A program made the position numbers and the translations under genes. Below, one piece after another: positions 33,202 to 33,255 of a stretch of DNA of 33,255 nt (the first letter of the stretch is position 1; each line of letters opens with the position of its first letter). Under the pieces are notes generated by a model. It was not told the origin of the DNA and ran no database searches. It saw nothing but the letters and a program-made list of their open reading frames with translations. The stretch spans positions 1-33,255 of the forward strand of contig CAYRMV010000020.1 in NCBI GenBank assembly GCA_964425255.1. Reading direction: 5' to 3'. This DNA comes from CAYRMV01 sp964425255. GTDB taxonomy: Bacteria; Bacteroidota; Bacteroidia; Flavobacteriales_D; Crocinitomicaceae.

Positions 33202-33255
33202 GGTCTCGTGGCCGAGCGGCTAGGCACCGGTCTGCAAAACCGTCTACAGCGGTTC
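33202..33255 (+). tRNA. tRNA-Cys (GCA), 3' part beyond the window
   Basis: The 5' acceptor strand GGTCTCG, the D-arm (GCC...GGC), the anticodon loop CTGCAAA with anticodon GCA, the short variable loop CTACA and the beginning of the T-arm (GCGGTTC) are visible. About 54 of the expected ~72 bases are present. The anticodon stem CCGGT/ACCGT has a C-T mismatch at the outermost pair. The acceptor 3' strand and T-loop are cut off. Confidence 0.9.

Noticed and set aside
1..33255. CRISPR array, prophage, rRNA or riboswitch
   Set aside because: No spaced direct repeats, phage genes, rRNA segments or recognisable riboswitch leaders were seen; gaps are short.

Overview
The window is a piece of chromosome from a Bacteroidota bacterium, most likely order Flavobacteriales. 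This rests on several signs: the Bacteroidota -7 promoter element TAnnTTTG in front of many genes, an IspG enlarged by a central insertion, a DUF4175-type coiled-coil protein, a YbeY of the Bacteroidota form, low GC content and almost no Shine-Dalgarno sequences. I did not identify the genus. Nearly all of the DNA is coding, and no gap without a gene exceeds 300 bases.

Layout. 1-3684 (minus): a lipoprotein cut by the window edge and a large AsmA-like envelope protein. 3834-8505 (plus): an LtaS-like sulfatase/phosphotransferase, an outer-membrane-barrel-like protein, rlmN and a 52-residue membrane protein. 8515-9675 (minus): dxr. 9783-12610 (plus): a secreted YD-repeat-like protein, a RAYT/IS200-type transposase flanked by three copies of an 18-bp palindrome, and an overlapping pair (DUF6495-like and SUFU-domain). 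12698-18840 (plus): tatA, gatA, a LysM lytic transglycosylase, GT2 and GT9 glycosyltransferases and a UbiA-like membrane protein. 18842-20658 (minus): an S4 RNA-binding protein, an MmcQ/YjbR protein and a fatty acid desaturase. 20829-22766 (plus): ispG. 22783-31098 (minus): a geranylgeranyl-reductase-like flavoprotein, a methyltransferase, mnmG, ybeY, an RsbW-like ATPase and a DUF4175 protein. 31211-33255 (plus): gltX, folB and a truncated tRNA-Cys.

Themes. Two MEP-pathway isoprenoid enzymes (dxr, ispG) occur with a UbiA-like protein and a GGR-like reductase. Translation and RNA modification are represented by rlmN, gatA, mnmG, ybeY, gltX and tRNA-Cys. Envelope and glycan functions are represented by AsmA, LtaS-like, lytic transglycosylase, GT2 and GT9.

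The two most notable signals are not genes. First, three ParB-binding (parS-like) palindromes cluster within 2 kb around mnmG. One overlaps the likely mnmG promoter, one supplies the GTG start codon of the next gene and one contains the ybeY stop codon. This suggests an origin-proximal chromosome segregation centre. Second, the RAYT gene sits in a unit bounded by near-identical 24-bp direct repeats built on a perfect palindrome.
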